Positions 63,256-64,000 of a stretch of DNA of 64,000 nt are shown here, in pieces. Under the pieces are notes generated by a model, which had not been told where the DNA came from, ran no database searches, and saw nothing but the letters and a program-made list of their open reading frames with translations. The stretch is taken from NCBI GenBank assembly GCA_963377175.1, contig CAUJNA010001613.1, forward strand, positions 57,501 through 121,500, given 5' to 3'. Within the stretch, counting starts at the first letter, position 1. Each line of letters starts with the position of its first letter. Both the position numbers and the translations under genes were made by a program. The DNA comes from Effrenium voratum. Its lineage: Eukaryota; Sar; Dinophyceae; Suessiales; Symbiodiniaceae.

Positions 63256-63798
63256 GTGCACACGCTCATGAGCCCTCAAGCATGCACGCACACTTGCGGG
63301 CGAACGCGCACACGGGCACGTGCCAACGCGCAGGCATGCCACGCACGCGCACGCTCACGTACACGCACACGCAAGCACCAGGCGCGCACCCACAACAGCA
63401 AGCATGCAACGTGCCAACCCAACTCTCATGCGGGGCAGCCGATTCATGCACATATTGTTTGGAATCCTTCCTGACAAGGGGGGGGTTTAATGGTGACATG
63501 CATGTCAGATGCAGGTTAGACTTCTGCACTTGCCATGGGCGCCGATCTCAACCAGCCTTTTCATGCTTGAAAAACAGGTCGACAGCCGCTGAACAGATGT
63601 CTTTTGGGATCTCAGCCAAATGCGAGAGGCGTCTGCTTGTCAGACTTAGGCTCGGCGACAGACGGAGCTCTGTGATCAGGCGGAGGTTGTGCAGGTGCCC
63701 CTGTGCTTGTTAAGCGAGAGAGAGGCGTGCAGAGATATGTCTTCGGTAATTTGGTGAAATGCCAAAGGACAAGTGTCAGAACCTTCAGAAACGATATG
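63256..63798. other. Spacer, no gene recognised
   Basis: GC-rich edge of the array, a G-run (63479-63485), then mixed sequence without a supported exon. Confidence 0.4.
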
Positions 63799-63909
63799 GC
63801 CATGGGTCAAAATCCCGTACCCCCAGAGAACATCCCAATCCCTTAAATAGACTAAACAATGGGTGGGGCACCTACCCCAAAATGGTACCATTGGATTTGA
63901 CCCACACCC
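63799..63909. mobile_element. Family B element (copy B8)
   Basis: 111 bases flanked by ATATG (63794-63798) and ATATT (63910-63914). The ends GCCATGGGTCAAAATCC and GGATTTGACCCACACCC are inverted. Confidence 0.75.
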
Positions 63910-64000
63910 ATATTAGAAACCCCAAGGACATAACTTCCCGTGAGAAATCGCCCAGGAGCTGTGAAGCTGATGTTCAGCCCTAATGCTCAAGGCTCCTATT

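Noticed and set aside
61330..63713. Open frames of 367-524 codons, His/Thr-rich
   Set aside because: They read through the ACACACAATC array; composition follows the repeat.

Overview
The window looks like nuclear DNA of a dinoflagellate, most likely Symbiodiniaceae-like. This is an inference. Coding potential comes in short, GC3-rich blocks of about 40 to 230 bases bounded by GT/AG (sometimes apparently GC/AG or GA/AG) splice signals. The introns and spacers are full of short inverted-repeat elements of about 70 to 150 bases with target-site duplications, resembling the introners known from dinoflagellates. Simple-sequence and minisatellite arrays of several hundred bases to nearly 2 kb occur throughout. 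No bacterial operon structure, rRNA, CRISPR array or clear dinoflagellate spliced-leader relic was seen by eye.

Layout. 0-1.2 kb: degenerate TTGCGCAGAGC-type array with a tRNA-like patch. 3.3-4.4 kb: protein-like frames on both strands. 5-13 kb: many small dispersed elements, the 10.85-11.65 kb ACAAC array and isolated candidate exons. 15.3-16.2 kb: a plus-strand multi-exon gene. 20.8 kb: one exon resembling a Patched/RND membrane segment. 26.5-27.5 kb and 29.4-30.5 kb: two small plus-strand gene models whose splice phases all agree, separated by an 800-base GGTTGCTT octamer array. 33.6-34.6 kb and 55.8-56.3 kb: further phase-consistent exon pairs. 38.24-44.05 kb: a 5.8-kb DNA transposon with perfect 24-base terminal inverted repeats, inserted in a (TA)n tract. 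It holds a frameshifted P-loop (SF3-helicase-like) ATPase gene and a broken Merlin/ISXO2-type DDE transposase gene. 44-61 kb: introner-like copies and candidate exons on both strands. 57.6-58.8 and 61.4-63.25 kb: large low-complexity arrays.

How the parts work together. The short inverted-repeat families are the main structural theme. Family B copies have matching 5-base duplications and family A copies 6-base duplications. In three gene models an element lies at or next to a 3' splice site (26.9-27.0, 30.1-30.25 and 56.05-56.17 kb), so the elements appear to shape gene structure. The large transposon is the most unusual object: a Merlin-like transposase with a co-resident ATPase gene, a coiled-coil-coding insert, hairpin tandem repeats and a 201-base palindrome. 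Both of its genes are decayed here.

Most exon calls rest on codon bias, splice signals and phase agreement read by eye. Their strand is sometimes unresolved, because dinoflagellate GC3 bias opens frames on both strands. Long frames inside microsatellites are artefacts and are not called as genes.
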